From Granulosicoccus sp. (GTDB lineage: Bacteria; Pseudomonadota; Gammaproteobacteria; Granulosicoccales; Granulosicoccaceae): a stretch of DNA of 48,116 nucleotides. Shown here one piece after another: positions 18,767-27,236 of this stretch. How positions within the stretch are numbered: the first letter of the stretch is position 1; each line of letters begins with the position of its first letter. The position numbers and the translations under genes were made by a program. Under the pieces are notes generated by a model. The model worked only from the letters and a program-made list of their open reading frames with translations. It searched no databases and was not told the DNA's origin. Location of the stretch: positions 1 through 48,116 of the forward strand of contig JALZUD010000096.1 of the NCBI GenBank assembly GCA_023301725.1, given 5' to 3'.

Positions 18767-20209
18767 GTGCCTGAACGCCAGACCTACTTTGCTCGCCGCA
18801 ATCGCCTGCTGCCTGTCGTATCGGCTATGTGCGTATTGCTGGGTTTGCCCCTTGCGCCTGTACATGCCTTAGAAGTTGGCTTTCAAGGGCTTCTTGAGCT
18901 AGAGGCCAGCGACAATGTTCTTGGAGCCAACTCTCCTAATGAGGAAGACGGTTCCATCCAATCTTTGGTGCTAGGAGTGTACGGCGAGCAGCGCAGCCAA
19001 TCGGTTACTGCCGCATTTTCGGGTGAAATCGACACCCAAAACACGCAGTCCGACGACGACTCTAACATTACGACCATAACGCGTTTTTTAGGCGCTGCAG
19101 AGTTCAAAATCACGCCGCGATCGTGGACTTGGTACGTGGGCGACATCCTTGGCGGCATTCGCAACAGCAATGACTTGCAGCCGATAGACGATATAGATCT
19201 CGAAAGACGAAATGTGTTTGTCACAGGCCCAGCTTTTTCTTTCGAGCAGCAGGGCATAAGCAGAACCGAGGCAAGGGCGTTGTTTGTCAACCAGACGCAA
19301 AACAATGAAGATCTGGAAACTCTCTACATCGCTGATATATCTCACGAACGTGACCTGACGGCCGGCAGTTTCTATGGCGCTAGTTTGGGTAATATATTCA
19401 CCGAGGTTCCTGACGAAGATGACAATGCAAACGAGAACGACGACTCGGATTTCAATCGTTTGAGTGCAGCTGTTTTCTACAACAAGAAAATCGGTTTTCT
19501 TGACCTGTACAGCGAAATCGGTGTAACGCGCTTTGACACCGACAATGAGAACCTCGACGGGTTTACAGCTGAGCTGCGAGGAACACGACAGTTAGGTCCT
19601 CAAACGACTGCAAGCGTCTTTGTGTTGCGAGAATTAATCGATCAAAATCTGAGTACTGTTCAGAGTCTTGTGCAGAGCGCCAATCAAGTTGGTGTGGCTG
19701 TGGACTCCCAGGCGTCGTTTTTTATAGAGACCACTCTTGGTGGGCAGTATTCATTTGAATCGACGAACAGAACGCTTAATTTTAGTGCAGGTATTTCTCA
19801 GTTAGATTTTGAATTTATTGCCGAGAATGACTTAACAGAGATCGAAATCAACGAAGAAGATCGTCAGCGAGCGTTCGTAAGCGGTACTTGGTCTGAACAA
19901 CTAGCGCCGCGTTTTAGGTCAGAGGTATTCGCTAGCTTTGAAAGCGAAGATTTCGACAATGTAGGAGATAACAACGATTCCCTTATTGTATCGGCTCAGC
20001 TATTTTATGCTTTGTCACGTAGCTTCACTCTTGAGTTTGGCATTAGTCACGATCGAGGTACAGGCCTAGACACTCGGCTGATCGGTGGTGCTGATGAATT
20101 AGATGAAATCGACGTTACTGAGAATCGTGTGTCAGTAGGTTTGCGCTGGGCGCCACCTTCGCGTGCCAGCCAAGAACTAACGGTCGAACTCCGATCGTTG
20201 TTGCAGTAA
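18767..20209 (+). CDS. Predicted outer-membrane beta-barrel protein of the EPS operon
   Basis: A GTG start with an AGGA nearby gives 480 residues. A signal peptide is clear (basic start, hydrophobic core about 14-32, cleavage probably after VHA). The remainder is acidic and rich in alternating aromatic/hydrophobic strands separated by Asp/Asn/Glu turns, as in outer-membrane barrels (for example SFTLEFGISHDRGTGLDTRL, RVSVGLRWAPP). The last residue is Gln rather than the common Phe. Similar beta-barrel proteins occur in exosortase-A-type EPS clusters. Because the exporter lipoprotein is too short to span the outer membrane, this protein is a good candidate for the EPS exit porin. That is inference from context and composition. 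Confidence 0.75.
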   Translation: MPERQTYFARRNRLLPVVSAMCVLLGLPLAPVHALEVGFQGLLELEASDNVLGANSPNEEDGSIQSLVLGVYGEQRSQSVTAAFSGEIDTQNTQSDDDSNITTITRFLGAAEFKITPRSWTWYVGDILGGIRNSNDLQPIDDIDLERRNVFVTGPAFSFEQQGISRTEARALFVNQTQNNEDLETLYIADISHERDLTAGSFYGASLGNIFTEVPDEDDNANENDDSDFNRLSAAVFYNKKIGFLDLYSEIGVTRFDTDNENLDGFTAELRGTRQLGPQTTASVFVLRELIDQNLSTVQSLVQSANQVGVAVDSQASFFIETTLGGQYSFESTNRTLNFSAGISQLDFEFIAENDLTEIEINEEDRQRAFVSGTWSEQLAPRFRSEVFASFESEDFDNVGDNNDSLIVSAQLFYALSRSFTLEFGISHDRGTGLDTRLIGGADELDEIDVTENRVSVGLRWAPPSRASQELTVELRSLLQ

Positions 20210-20214
20210 CGGCT

Positions 20215-21501
20215 ATGGCTAACGAGACTGAGCGCAATGTGAGCTGTACAGGACCAGCGAGTCTAGCTGTACCGATGGCAATTGATACGGAACAGCAGTT
20301 GCTCAACAACCGTCCTAGCAGCAACGAATCACGTCTCAAGGAATCCAACCTATCTGAGTTGATATCTCAAAAAGAGGGAAGAGCGCTACGAATTTTGTTC
20401 GCAGTGGACAGTAAATTTCCCGGTTTAGGAGGGGCTGAACATCAAGCTGTGAAATTGGCTATTGCTCTTCGTGACAGAGGTGTCGAGGTTGTATTTGTCA
20501 CGCCACGCGTGTTGAAATCACAGCCTCTGGAAGAAATACATCAGGGATTCAAAGTGTCCAGAATCGACTACCCTCACATTCGTTGGTTAGGTTCTTTTGC
20601 TTTGATGTTTAGCTTTGGTCGTTATCTCACCAAGCATGCGTCTAACTTTGATGTAGTACACATCCACATCACGCATCTACTGGCTGCCGCTGCGGGTTTT
20701 GTTCGTTCGCGAAGTCACTTACCAGTGATCACGAAAATATCGGGTTTTTATGAATTTGAAGGCGGCGTGCTTGACCCTAGAGCAAAATACAAGCCGTTGA
20801 ATTTCCTACTTCGACGCGGGCTGGCAAAAGTGGATTTTGTTCAAACCATCAGTGAGCAAACGCGCGAAAAATTACTGGATGCTGGATTTAACGATGAGCA
20901 AATCCAGTTCATCCCCAACGGTATTGACTTGCAGCAGGAGCCAATAGATGTGCCAGACGATGAGGTCGTACGCATTGGGTATTGTGGTCGCCTCAGATCT
21001 ATCAAAGGTGTACATATTTTGCTCGGTGGATTTGCGAAGCTCAAACAAGCGCACCCGCTGCGATCTATGCGGCTAGTGATAGCAGGCAGTGGTGACACTC
21101 AAGACGCTCTGAATCAGCAAGCCAGCGAACTTGGCATCGAAAACGATATCGATTGGTTAGGCACAATCACAGATACACGTGGTTTTCTGGACTCCATAAA
21201 TATTTATGTACAGCCCTCGTTTGCCGAAGGTTTGCCAAATTCTGTCATGGAAGCTATGGCTGCTCAAAGACCTGTGGTAGTCAGTAATATTCCTGGAAAC
21301 ACGGACCTCGTTGAACACGAGTTAAGTGGCTTGTTGTTCCAAGCGGGCGACTCTACAGCACTTTGTAATCAATTATCTATCGTCCTCGAACAGCCTGAAC
21401 TTCGTCAATCGATGGCCGCTAGGGGCAGAAAACTGATGATTGATCGTTATGGGTTCGAATCAATCACTAGACAGTTGGCGGATGTCTATCGTGGGCAGTA
21501 A
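20215..21501 (+). CDS. Glycosyltransferase family 4
   Basis: The 428-residue protein has a GT-B fold. The N-terminal domain begins near residue 60 with ILFAVDSKFPGLGGAEHQAV, the glycine-rich acceptor loop of GT4 enzymes. The C-terminal domain has IGYCGRLRSIKGVHILLGGF and the donor-binding signature PSFAEGLPNSVMEAMAAQRP. It should add a sugar from a nucleotide donor to the lipid-linked EPS intermediate on the cytosolic face. The first 55 or so residues (from ATG 20215) are polar and lack family similarity, so a later start is possible. It is the only dedicated glycosyltransferase besides the priming enzyme in this locus, so either the repeat unit is very short or other transferases are encoded elsewhere. 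It begins five bases after the barrel gene. Confidence 0.92.
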   Translation: MANETERNVSCTGPASLAVPMAIDTEQQLLNNRPSSNESRLKESNLSELISQKEGRALRILFAVDSKFPGLGGAEHQAVKLAIALRDRGVEVVFVTPRVLKSQPLEEIHQGFKVSRIDYPHIRWLGSFALMFSFGRYLTKHASNFDVVHIHITHLLAAAAGFVRSRSHLPVITKISGFYEFEGGVLDPRAKYKPLNFLLRRGLAKVDFVQTISEQTREKLLDAGFNDEQIQFIPNGIDLQQEPIDVPDDEVVRIGYCGRLRSIKGVHILLGGFAKLKQAHPLRSMRLVIAGSGDTQDALNQQASELGIENDIDWLGTITDTRGFLDSINIYVQPSFAEGLPNSVMEAMAAQRPVVVSNIPGNTDLVEHELSGLLFQAGDSTALCNQLSIVLEQPELRQSMAARGRKLMIDRYGFESITRQLADVYRGQ

Positions 21502-22423
21502 AGTCGAAAAATTGATTGTCAGTGTCTCTATAGATACTGAGTGCGATCATGACCCACAATGGATACGCTCGAATCCTCTGGCTTTCGAGTCTATCCTTGA
21601 AGGTGTGCCTAATCGACTGCAGCCAGCATTTGAAGCCGTGGGCGCAATTCCCACCTATTTGCTCACTGTAGAAGTGTTGGAAGACCCGGCTTGTGTAAAG
21701 GCGCTAAATGCCTTGCAAGGTAGTTTCGAGTATGGAACTCATTTGCATGCAGCTTTTATAGAACCACAAAAAAAATATCATGACTATGCTGGTGTCGACA
21801 GTCCAGATTTTCAGTGTGGGTATGAAGAGGATATAGAATTTCAGAAATTGTCGAATTTAAGCACACTATTTAAAGAAGCTCTGGGTTACTCACCAACCAG
21901 TTTCAGAGCAGGGCGATATGGGGCTTCAGCTAATTCGGTTAATTCCTTGCAGCGATTGGGGTATAAAGTTGATACCAGTGTTACGCCCCACATGAAGTGG
22001 CAAGAACCTAATGCAGAAGTAGATTTCAGGAAAGCTCCAGAACAGCCGTATTTCCCTTCTCAAAATAAGCTAAGCAAGCCGCAGAATTTCTCAGCTGGGC
22101 GTATATTAGAGGTGCCAGTGACGGTAAAGCCGAGATTGTTCCGTGACCCTCGCTGGTTCCGCCCTTGGTTTGCTAGCGTCGAGCAAATGAAAGACATTGT
22201 TCGATATCAACTCAACAAGCACAGCAACCAACAGGTTCTGTCGATAAACATGATGTTTCATTCAATGGAAGTGATAGAAAAAGCGTCCCCATACCCTCAA
22301 ACAAAGGGGGAGGTTGAGCGCTTCATCGGCGATATGCAAGCGGCGCTGCAGTGGTGTGCGGATGAAGGTGCAGAATTTGCTGGGTTGAGCGATCTGTATC
22401 CTCACTTTGCACCTACGCAATAA
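21482..22423 (+). CDS. Polysaccharide deacetylase-fold protein (WalW-like)
   Basis: From the ATG at 21482 the product is 313 residues. The frame is open to an ATG at 21440, which would overlap the glycosyltransferase by 62 bases. The first strand carries VSIDTECDHDP, corresponding to the NodB DD motif. YGTHLHAAF supplies the metal-binding histidines, and FRAGRYGASANSV the third motif. The order is that of carbohydrate esterase family 4-like proteins with an 'IDTE' start, often found in EPS loci. Whether it truly deacetylates sugars is unknown. It overlaps the glycosyltransferase gene by 20 bases, indicating tight coupling. The second deacetylase-type gene of the operon (at 23980) belongs to a different subfamily. 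Confidence 0.83.
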   Translation: MSIVGSKVEKLIVSVSIDTECDHDPQWIRSNPLAFESILEGVPNRLQPAFEAVGAIPTYLLTVEVLEDPACVKALNALQGSFEYGTHLHAAFIEPQKKYHDYAGVDSPDFQCGYEEDIEFQKLSNLSTLFKEALGYSPTSFRAGRYGASANSVNSLQRLGYKVDTSVTPHMKWQEPNAEVDFRKAPEQPYFPSQNKLSKPQNFSAGRILEVPVTVKPRLFRDPRWFRPWFASVEQMKDIVRYQLNKHSNQQVLSINMMFHSMEVIEKASPYPQTKGEVERFIGDMQAALQWCADEGAEFAGLSDLYPHFAPTQ

Positions 22424-22436
22424 GAGTTGAATTTTA

Positions 22437-23921
22437 GTGCCAGCGTCTCGCTTAGTTCATCATCTTAGAAATTACGCTTCTGCGGGAATGCTTTCAGCTG
22501 TAGTTGGGCTGGTAAGTTTTCCGCTAATGACGCGTAATTTAAGTGTGGCTGATTACGGCATCGTCGGACTGATATCAGCGAGCATAACGCTGTTTATCGC
22601 AGTCGGTAAATTGGGAATTCAGCATGCTGTCATCCGCTTCTATGCGCAGGTTAAAAATGCCAATATCGCGTTTACCTCAAATCAGTTAAACAGCACGGTA
22701 ACCCTGATATTTCTATTTTTGGCGACGCTTGCCACCGTTCTCTTCTTACTGATGGGGTTTGGCGTACTACCGGGTGTTTTGCAGTACGAAAATATATCAA
22801 CACTTTTTATACCTGCGTCAGCCATCGTTTTTGTGCGTCTGCTCGGCAGTGGCTTTATGAATTTTTTGCGTGCTGAGCAACGTAGTGGCGATGTTGCCAT
22901 GGCACAAAGCCTCTCCAGATTCCTAAACCTTTCGTTTTTAATTGCCGTTGTCTCACTGACTGTTTTAAAGCCTTTCGCAGTAGTGGTTTGTTTGTTGATT
23001 GCAGAAATCATTGGCGTTGGCTTCGCCGCCTGGCAATATCGGAAATCGTTCTTTTTTGCACGCTCTGATATATCGCTCAAGTTAGCGCGCATCATGCTGG
23101 TTTATGGCTTTCCCTTAATGATTCTGGAATCGCTTAGTCTGGTGCTTCGATTGAGCGATCGATATCTTATAGAGGCGATGCTAGGGGTCAATGCGCTCGG
23201 GCAATATTCTGCATCGTACAATCTAACGGCATACCTCGACATCATTGTACTGGCAGCCTTGCTGCAAGCTTTAAAGCCTGCGTACATGCAACTGTGGGAA
23301 TCTGAAGGTGCGAGTAAGACAAAAGATTTTCTCTCCCATAGCTTCAATCTTTATATGGTGCTTGGAATACCTTTTGTTGCCATGTTTGCAGTAACAAGCC
23401 CGTACTTGCTGCATTTTCTCGCTGGAGAGAAATATGGTCTGGGTACCGTCATAATTCCCTACGTGGCAATGAGCTTTTGGCTGGAGGGCTCCATGAACTT
23501 TCTGGCAGCGGGCTTGTACATCCAAAAGAATACTAAAGTACTGATGATATGTAGCTTAGTGGCAGCCGTGCTTAATCTGAGCCTGAATGTACTCCTGATA
23601 CCAAAGTACGGAATCAGTGGCGCAGCTCTCGTCACCGTGTTTTGTTATTCATTATTCACGTTGTGTGCAACTCTGATAGCCTTCAAGCATGTCCGGTTTA
23701 TGATTGAGTGGAAAAGACCACTTCTAATTACCATCGCTAGCGTGTTCATGTACTTTTTTCTACGAGTCATAGAGTTTGGATCAGACGTTTCCAATTTCCT
23801 GATTAAGGGGATATCCGGGACGTTTATACTAGCCTTGGTTGTCTGGTTGCTGGTCCCCGAAGTTAGACTGTGGATAGTGAGTTTGATGAAACGCAAGAAC
23901 CGAGGCGGCGCTGCAACATGA
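22437..23921 (+). CDS. Oligosaccharide flippase (Wzx-like, MOP superfamily)
   Basis: The 494-residue, very hydrophobic protein from a GTG start has about 12-14 membrane helices. The MOP/polysaccharide-synthase layout is visible from the start (HHLRNYASAGMLSAVVGLVS, then FPLMTRNLSVADYGIVGLIS, typical of Wzx). It would move the finished undecaprenyl-linked repeat from the cytosolic to the periplasmic face. It lies between the two deacetylase-type genes. It ends with a basic tail (MKRKNRGGAAT), and its stop overlaps the start of a 21-codon minicistron (ATGA at 23918-23921). Confidence 0.92.
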   Translation: MPASRLVHHLRNYASAGMLSAVVGLVSFPLMTRNLSVADYGIVGLISASITLFIAVGKLGIQHAVIRFYAQVKNANIAFTSNQLNSTVTLIFLFLATLATVLFLLMGFGVLPGVLQYENISTLFIPASAIVFVRLLGSGFMNFLRAEQRSGDVAMAQSLSRFLNLSFLIAVVSLTVLKPFAVVVCLLIAEIIGVGFAAWQYRKSFFFARSDISLKLARIMLVYGFPLMILESLSLVLRLSDRYLIEAMLGVNALGQYSASYNLTAYLDIIVLAALLQALKPAYMQLWESEGASKTKDFLSHSFNLYMVLGIPFVAMFAVTSPYLLHFLAGEKYGLGTVIIPYVAMSFWLEGSMNFLAAGLYIQKNTKVLMICSLVAAVLNLSLNVLLIPKYGISGAALVTVFCYSLFTLCATLIAFKHVRFMIEWKRPLLITIASVFMYFFLRVIEFGSDVSNFLIKGISGTFILALVVWLLVPEVRLWIVSLMKRKNRGGAAT

Positions 23922-23983
23922 GTGTTGATGCATTGAACAACAGGTACCATAAAAGCGATCCATCGCGAGGTAGCGCGTCATGA
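23918..23983 (+). CDS. 21-residue minicistron bridging flippase and deacetylase genes
   Basis: An ATG at 23918 overlaps the flippase stop (ATGA). It opens a 21-residue frame reading MSVDALNNRYHKSDPSRGSA plus a final Ser. Its TGA at 23981-23983 in turn overlaps the ATG of the following deacetylase gene (ATGA at 23980-23983). The peptide is hydrophilic with no membrane segment or known motif. The arrangement would let ribosomes re-initiate from flippase to minicistron to deacetylase. It could be a coupling device rather than a functional peptide, and it could also arise by chance in a 58-base gap. Confidence 0.35.
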   Translation: MSVDALNNRYHKSDPSRGSAS

Positions 23984-24828
23984 GTGTCGTGCTGATGTAC
24001 CACGACATTTTCCCAGACAACGACACTCACGCCGTCGATGCAGAGGATCTTCCTTATGCGCTCAGTGTGTCAGACTTTACTCGGCAACTCGATGCCCTGG
24101 CTGAACGTTCCGTAGGGCTTTATAACGACAAAAGCTTACCCGAAGTTGTTATCACCTTTGACGATGGTCACATCAGTAATCTGCAGTTGGCCGCACCACT
24201 GCTACAAGAACGCAATTTGTCGGCCTACTTTTTTATCACCACAGGTTTTATAGATACGCGCCCGTATTTTATGTCTAGTACGGAGTTGGCAGAATTGTCC
24301 AAACTGCCCGGCATGTGTATTGGTAGCCATGGCGTTACGCATCGATTTTTCGATGATATGTCCGCAGAAGAATCTGTCAATGAACTCACAAAAAGTCGAG
24401 AGTTTCTAGAAAACGTGAGTCAGTCAGCTTGCACCTCGATTTCTTTCCCAGGTGGCCGATACACCAAAGAGACGTTGCAACAGCTGCGAGGCGCAGGCTA
24501 TTCACAATGGTTTGGTTCTGAAATTGGTATGGTGAGCGCTGAGCAACTGCATCAGGGTTCAGGTAATATTGTGCAGGAACAGCCAAGCTTGTCGCAAGGT
24601 GAACACAGTGAAAATCGGTGGAATCTTGTGTCTCAGTGTAAAAATGAACCTCTGGAGCGTGTTGCCATCAGACGAAACACGCAGTTCGAAGAATTTCACC
24701 GTATTATCAGTGCTGACAGACAATATTTTCAAAAAAAGCGCCTCAATAGTCAGGTAAAACATTTCGCTAGACGACTAATCGGTAACCGCCTTTATCATGG
24801 CCTCTACAAATCCTTTTCTGCACGCTGA
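23980..24828 (+). CDS. Polysaccharide deacetylase (NodB domain, carbohydrate esterase 4)
   Basis: This 282-residue protein has all three main NodB motifs: ITFDDGH with Asp61/Asp62 (base and metal ligand), SHGVTH with the zinc histidines at about 117 and 121, and SFPGGRYT. It begins MSVVLMYHDIF, common in this family, with no signal peptide, so it is expected in the cytosol or at the inner-membrane face. The last about 60 residues are basic. It would remove N- or O-acetyl groups from the EPS precursor, a modification that increases positive charge and adhesion in other EPS. The end overlaps the Wzy-like gene by 32 bases. Confidence 0.9.
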   Translation: MSVVLMYHDIFPDNDTHAVDAEDLPYALSVSDFTRQLDALAERSVGLYNDKSLPEVVITFDDGHISNLQLAAPLLQERNLSAYFFITTGFIDTRPYFMSSTELAELSKLPGMCIGSHGVTHRFFDDMSAEESVNELTKSREFLENVSQSACTSISFPGGRYTKETLQQLRGAGYSQWFGSEIGMVSAEQLHQGSGNIVQEQPSLSQGEHSENRWNLVSQCKNEPLERVAIRRNTQFEEFHRIISADRQYFQKKRLNSQVKHFARRLIGNRLYHGLYKSFSAR

Positions 24829-26740
24829 CACGAGTTCAATCGCCGGCCAGGACGACGAAGCAGCAAATTCGTCTGAAGGTGCGCGCATGCGTGGTGCGAA
24901 TTCGAGTGCTCGAGTAGCCAGGAGAAAGTCCAGAGTCGGGTTGCGGCAAGAGAAGTTAACTGGCGCCCTTAGTAACATTAAAGAAGGTTGGCCAGAGCTT
25001 GAAGGTCTGAAGCCCGTCCTGAAATTCCTAGCGGTTCCCGCTTTAGTGGTGCTTCTCATTACCATCACCGGCGGTGAATGGCCTAAATTTATTCTTTACA
25101 CGATTGCGGTTGGACTTGGCACAGCTGTAGCGCTTAGTGTGTTCAAGGGAGTGGAGCTTGTATTCGCAGTTTTGCTCATCTACCTGCCGTTTTCGAAGGT
25201 CTTTGTTGTGCCTCTTGCACCCGGTATTAATGGCACCAACACCCTCATTGTATTAGGTTTTTTTGCAGCTGTTTTACGGCTAGTGTCGACGAGGCAAAAA
25301 CTCACGGATTTCCCGGCTGGGGCGTATCTGGTGTTTGCCTTCGGCTTTCTAACCGCGATGTCGGCATTCACGGTCACGGGAATTCCGGGTGGTCGGGTGA
25401 ACCTTTTGTACAACGAAATGCTGAGCTACAAGGCATGGATTGATCAGTTCATCTTCTATTTTATTGCATTGCTGTGCATACGCGATGTGGAGACTGCCAA
25501 GCGGTGTGTGATTTATTCCATGATCGGTGCTGCACTGGTTGTATTGTATTCAGTGCCTGAAATGCTTGATAAAGGTGGTCGGTCAAGCATCGAAAAAATG
25601 CGAATCGGCGGTCCACATCAGCAATCAAACAATTTTGGTGGCTTTGTCGCCTACACCATGCTGCCGTTAGTCGCCATTTTCATCATGTACATCAAAAATT
25701 GGCGTATATGGACCCTTTTGCCGTACTTTTTTATCGCTGCCAAGGTGTTAATCATGACATTTTCGCGCGGCGCGTATTTGGCAATGGCAGGTGGTGCTTT
25801 CTTGGCAGCCTGGTACAAAGGCAAAGGGTTTATCGCGTTCTGGACAACGCTAGTACTTGTTTTCTTTCTGGTATTTCCAAGTGCACTACCTGATTCAGTA
25901 GTCGCCCGATTTGATACCAACAATAACGCCAATTCTGCTGCGTCTGCTGAGGACAGGCTGGATAAAAGTTCATCAACCAGACTGATCATGTGGCGAGCGG
26001 CGTCCACGATGATTCTCGAGGATCCTATCTGGGGAAAAGGTTTTAAAGCGTTTCCGATGATTAAATCGGATTACACCGAAATCCCTGTAAAAGAGTCTGA
26101 TCCGCACAGCATGTATTTATACATAGGCGCGGAAATGGGGCTGCCAGCGCTCAGTCTTTTTCTAGTTATTCTCGGCTACAGCTTTTGGCTGGGCCGTTAC
26201 CATGCGCAAAACGAGCACGATAAGTTCATACGTGCCATTGGTGTTGGTGGCGCTGCATCCACCGCCTGTTTCGCCATCGTGTGTGTGTTTGGATCTCGTG
26301 CAGTCAGTCTTAACTTTACTGTGTATTTCTGGATGTATCTGGCAGTCATGCAGATCATCCGACAGAAACAGCTCAGAGAAACGGCCGCTGCAAAGGGTAC
26401 CCGTTCCCGGACCAATGCCTTCAAGGTTGCCCGAGGTGTTGAGGACGATGCAGAGTCGCTTAACGAGCAGGGTATGTTTGCTGGTGCCGAACAGCAGAAA
26501 CTCACCGCACTTCCAAAAGGCTGGGAAAAAAGAGGCGTAGGTAAATTAAACCGTGTGTCGCAGCGGGGAGCTGCCGCGCATCAAGCCAGAGAAGAGGAGC
26601 AACAAAACGCATCTTCAAAAGAGAAGCTAGGATCTTCCATTGTTCCATTGCGTAAGGTGGCTGTTGAGCGGCCTGCGGAGCTACCTACAACAGTCGCGCG
26701 TAAGTCACGACGCGGCAAGCGTCGATTTGCAAGAGATTAG
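24797..26740 (+). CDS. O-antigen polymerase/ligase family protein (Wzy-like)
   Basis: The 647-residue protein has a polar N-terminal cytosolic stretch of about 70 residues and about 10-12 membrane helices. A Wzy_C-type loop is visible around SRGAYLAMAGGAFLAAW and the following SSSTRLIMWRAASTMILEDP and WGKGFKAFPM segments. The basic cytosolic tail is about 120 residues. In Wzx/Wzy systems this enzyme joins lipid-linked repeats into chains in the periplasm. Closely related proteins in exosortase-A clusters are annotated as O-glycosylation ligases. Polymerase is more likely here given the other genes, but ligase cannot be ruled out. The long Lys/Arg-rich tail (ending KSRRGKRRFARD) is unusual for Wzy. 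It is the last EPS gene, and no terminator with a T-run follows at once. Confidence 0.87.
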   Translation: MASTNPFLHADTSSIAGQDDEAANSSEGARMRGANSSARVARRKSRVGLRQEKLTGALSNIKEGWPELEGLKPVLKFLAVPALVVLLITITGGEWPKFILYTIAVGLGTAVALSVFKGVELVFAVLLIYLPFSKVFVVPLAPGINGTNTLIVLGFFAAVLRLVSTRQKLTDFPAGAYLVFAFGFLTAMSAFTVTGIPGGRVNLLYNEMLSYKAWIDQFIFYFIALLCIRDVETAKRCVIYSMIGAALVVLYSVPEMLDKGGRSSIEKMRIGGPHQQSNNFGGFVAYTMLPLVAIFIMYIKNWRIWTLLPYFFIAAKVLIMTFSRGAYLAMAGGAFLAAWYKGKGFIAFWTTLVLVFFLVFPSALPDSVVARFDTNNNANSAASAEDRLDKSSSTRLIMWRAASTMILEDPIWGKGFKAFPMIKSDYTEIPVKESDPHSMYLYIGAEMGLPALSLFLVILGYSFWLGRYHAQNEHDKFIRAIGVGGAASTACFAIVCVFGSRAVSLNFTVYFWMYLAVMQIIRQKQLRETAAAKGTRSRTNAFKVARGVEDDAESLNEQGMFAGAEQQKLTALPKGWEKRGVGKLNRVSQRGAAAHQAREEEQQNASSKEKLGSSIVPLRKVAVERPAELPTTVARKSRRGKRRFARD

Positions 26741-27228
26741 TCCTGACTTATTCAAGCCTGAAAGCACCTCCTTAGCGTTTCTTGGGCATTTGCCTGTTGG
26801 GCAAGATGCGTGCTGAGTTCAAGCGCCTTTCTTTGACTCAATGGTTTGGAAGACAGTTTTCTGTCGTTGTGCAAAAAATTGAACCCTTTCTCGGAATAAC
26901 TAGCCTGGCACACCTGCTAGCGCACCAAAGCAGGACACCTTTGTGTTTGCACCTTTGACTGGGAGCTGTGATTGCGCAAAATGTGTGCAGATTCTGCAAA
27001 CGCTTGATAACCATGGATATGTTACCCGTCGAACTCCCAATTGAGCAGTGGTTCGGATATTGACTAATCGCTAGACTGTGATGAGTTACATCATTGAGAT
27101 CTGGTCACAAGACACCATCATCAGGGTATGGGAATTGCGAACGTTGGGTTACCACGTTGTGCATTACTCCGGATAGATGGTTTAAACGTATAGACTAAAG
27201 TAAGGAAGAACTCTCGTGGAAAAGCTCA
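26741..27228. other. 488-base gap, EPS operon end to clpS
   Basis: I find no convincing gene here. Weak inverted repeats occur (for example CCTGCT at 26913 with AGCAGG at 26929, and GCATTTGCC near 26788 with GGCAAGATGC). The cold-shock-like cspD gene that often stands beside clpS in gammaproteobacteria is absent. The clpS promoter should lie in the right part, but I could not pick a -35/-10 pair with confidence. Confidence 0.4.
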
Positions 27229-27236
27229 ATGAGTGA
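27216..27236 (+). other. Six-codon leader overlapping the clpS start
   Basis: An AAGGAAG at 27202-27208 is ideally spaced for a GTG at 27216, not for the clpS ATG at 27229. The GTG opens the tiny frame GTG-GAA-AAG-CTC-AAT-GAG-TGA, which ends inside the clpS start region. Ribosomes could load at the GTG and re-initiate at clpS, or the GTG could be irrelevant and clpS initiated from a weak site. Confidence 0.3.

Noticed and set aside
20872..21098. Leftward frames inside the GT4 gene
   Set aside because: Shadows of the glycosyltransferase with no independent signal.
26741..27228. cspD gene before clpS
   Set aside because: No cold-shock domain motif (KGFGFI/VFVH) is found in any frame of the gap.
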